The position numbers and the translations under genes were made by a program. The notes beneath the pieces were generated by a model. That model did not search any database and had not been told where the DNA came from. It worked only from the letters and a program-made list of their open reading frames with translations. Positions 7,101 through 7,199 of a DNA stretch of 7,199 bases are shown here, in pieces. Origin of the DNA: an uncultured Pseudobdellovibrionaceae bacterium (lineage in GTDB: Bacteria; Bdellovibrionota; Bdellovibrionia; Bdellovibrionales; Bdellovibrionaceae); contig CALCCV010000648.1 in assembly GCA_937900305.1 (NCBI GenBank), forward strand, positions 1-7,199, given 5' to 3'. The stretch's first letter is position 1, and the number at the start of each line of letters is the position of its first letter.

Positions 7101-7199
7101 AACCTAAAACATGCGCCCATTGAGGCGCCCACGAACTGTCCAACTCCTTCGGACTCGGCAACGTCGGGCTCACTGTGAGCTTCCCTGCACTTCCCAAGG
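4180..7199 (-). CDS. Large LamG-domain (concanavalin A-like) surface protein, 5' end outside window
   Basis: At least 1005 codons are open to the right edge. The leftmost TTG near 7197 is not a credible start, since the chain begins mid-domain linker, so the N-terminus and any signal peptide lie outside. Counting from the edge, three LamG/Laminin_G_3 domains occupy roughly residues 31-254, 271-488 and 556-767. Each has the hallmark series: aromatic-Trp-Val strand (IMAWVNL, VSAWVKT, VFGWVKN), Trp-His pair (WHHLVMT, WHYLVAV, WHHVGFT), YVDG/WRDG turn, and G-x-I-D-[DE]-V before the closing helix (GKIDDVAILDKAL, GHIDEVAIWNGAL, GVIDEVGLWSRSL). Domains 1 and 2 are each preceded by an ELDSSW-x-P-x-W linker repeat. 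Residues 768-880 hold a cysteine-containing region (RTCTQSDC), and 895-1005 an Ig-like beta module (YQLSKDGGSTYQYYNGSAWV) with paired cysteines. LamG folds bind glycans or proteins and are common in adhesins, so a secreted or surface-attached binding role is likely. The ligand is unknown; no catalytic residues are evident. Confidence 0.93.
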   Translation of the reverse strand, partial: LGSAGKLTVSPTLPSPKELDSSWAPQWAHVLGYWKLNGAGTIASGSTVAATTGTLAARDAISVDTSGAMAHQTAQVGTGIAFDGTGDYLQVPDVGTEYEPANITIMAWVNLSSYPATSGASFSIVAKPRATAGGNGACYRLSVSNTVGYPTMYARSTALGTVTSSSSTGLSLASWHHLVMTADGTNINLYVDGLLVKSVGFAASLECLATSAPLTIGAYDNGSMTTFLNGKIDDVAILDKALTAAEVKYVYNRQNPISSQSELDSSWTPHWGNLVGNWSLNESVLTGTAGDVRDSTNTNLGQSFGTVTPGQTGQLSTSYLFDGTTGYIKVPNTNAVYSFADTFFTVSAWVKTTSTANITFLGNEGVSRGWMFYMASGKPAFVFKNSSSSNVGSRASTISANDGNWHYLVAVVKGDTSGSSHSVDIYVDGILKQGTLTATGPYFPATSAYPLSIGARGLVSGPLGFFPGHIDEVAIWNGALSGSDILQIYERQTQKFSAHYLSPVLSAPATSSWKKHKWLSSIPYLKELPGDINADAAPDSETSAEYTGISSSLGQDLELLWHLNESSWVNPTYNAIDGSGKSHPGTSGTGTVTSTAGKFNGGANLNGTNGRIQTAAYDLGAIATMSVFGWVKNNLNPPFGANVGLINKLNVASGVFDLYLLSTGEIRVHLSNGGTWKIVITSSAYYDWDQWHHVGFTYDGSFVRIWRDGVVVATSTSQTGALSSGSGVFRVGCSSSCAGTYMNGVIDEVGLWSRSLTSADVLELYRRGANRNKFQFRTCTQSDCSDKTDADWIGPDKTASSWFSELHNMAAVASTGDGSGVINLTAPLLDFSKWIAAVASWTFAPTPARYFQYRALMESDDVNNLCLDGSSAVTPCMPDITSVTPTAELSPAPYITSATGTSFYTTISSLSFTVSGTCAADASYPVKYQLSKDGGSTYQYYNGSAWVTATAGTYSTASTQAQITAGLSAFTCSSAPCTLMVRSYPGTNAANSCNISAPAVSVNRF

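Overview
The window looks like a stretch of chromosome from a predatory-bacterium-type lineage, most likely Bdellovibrionota (Bdellovibrionales). This rests on family knowledge. A TIGR02147-family regulator, a very long exported protein with three LamG (concanavalin A-like) domains, and several short Sec-exported proteins of no familiar family are typical together of that group. There is no rRNA or other lineage marker, so the assignment is an inference. Base composition is moderate except for the first ~60 bases, which are about 75% G+C by hand count.

Layout. Positions 1-56 (minus strand) encode a peptide that reads like the core of gamma-glutamyl phosphate reductase (ProA), with no start codon and no upstream ProA sequence. 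Composition and homology both break at about 57-66. Positions 91-678 (minus) encode an exported cysteine-containing protein. A 236-bp divergent intergenic region (679-914) carries overlapping palindromes. Positions 915-1985 and 1987-2838 (plus) form a tight two-gene unit: an exported protein of unknown function, then a TIGR02147-type DNA-binding protein that starts one base after the upstream stop codon. A strong hairpin (2842-2875) separates this unit from the convergent gene 2883-3365 (minus), another small exported protein.

Positions 3465-4168 (minus) hold a string of protein-like segments in three different frames, best read as one decayed gene. One segment carries an R-N-x3-H motif after a hydrophobic helix, resembling the active-site signature of HEPN domains. 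It begins 11 bases downstream of the large LamG gene (4180 to beyond 7199, minus), which is cut by the right window edge, so its N-terminus is not visible.

How the genes fit together. Four of the five substantially visible intact genes are predicted to be surface or envelope proteins or carry surface-type domains. The fifth is a regulator co-transcribed with one of them. The most distinctive points are the exported-protein/TIGR02147 cassette with a palindrome just upstream, the decayed HEPN-like gene behind the LamG gene, and the abrupt GC-rich ProA fragment at the left edge, which may be an assembly junction rather than biology.
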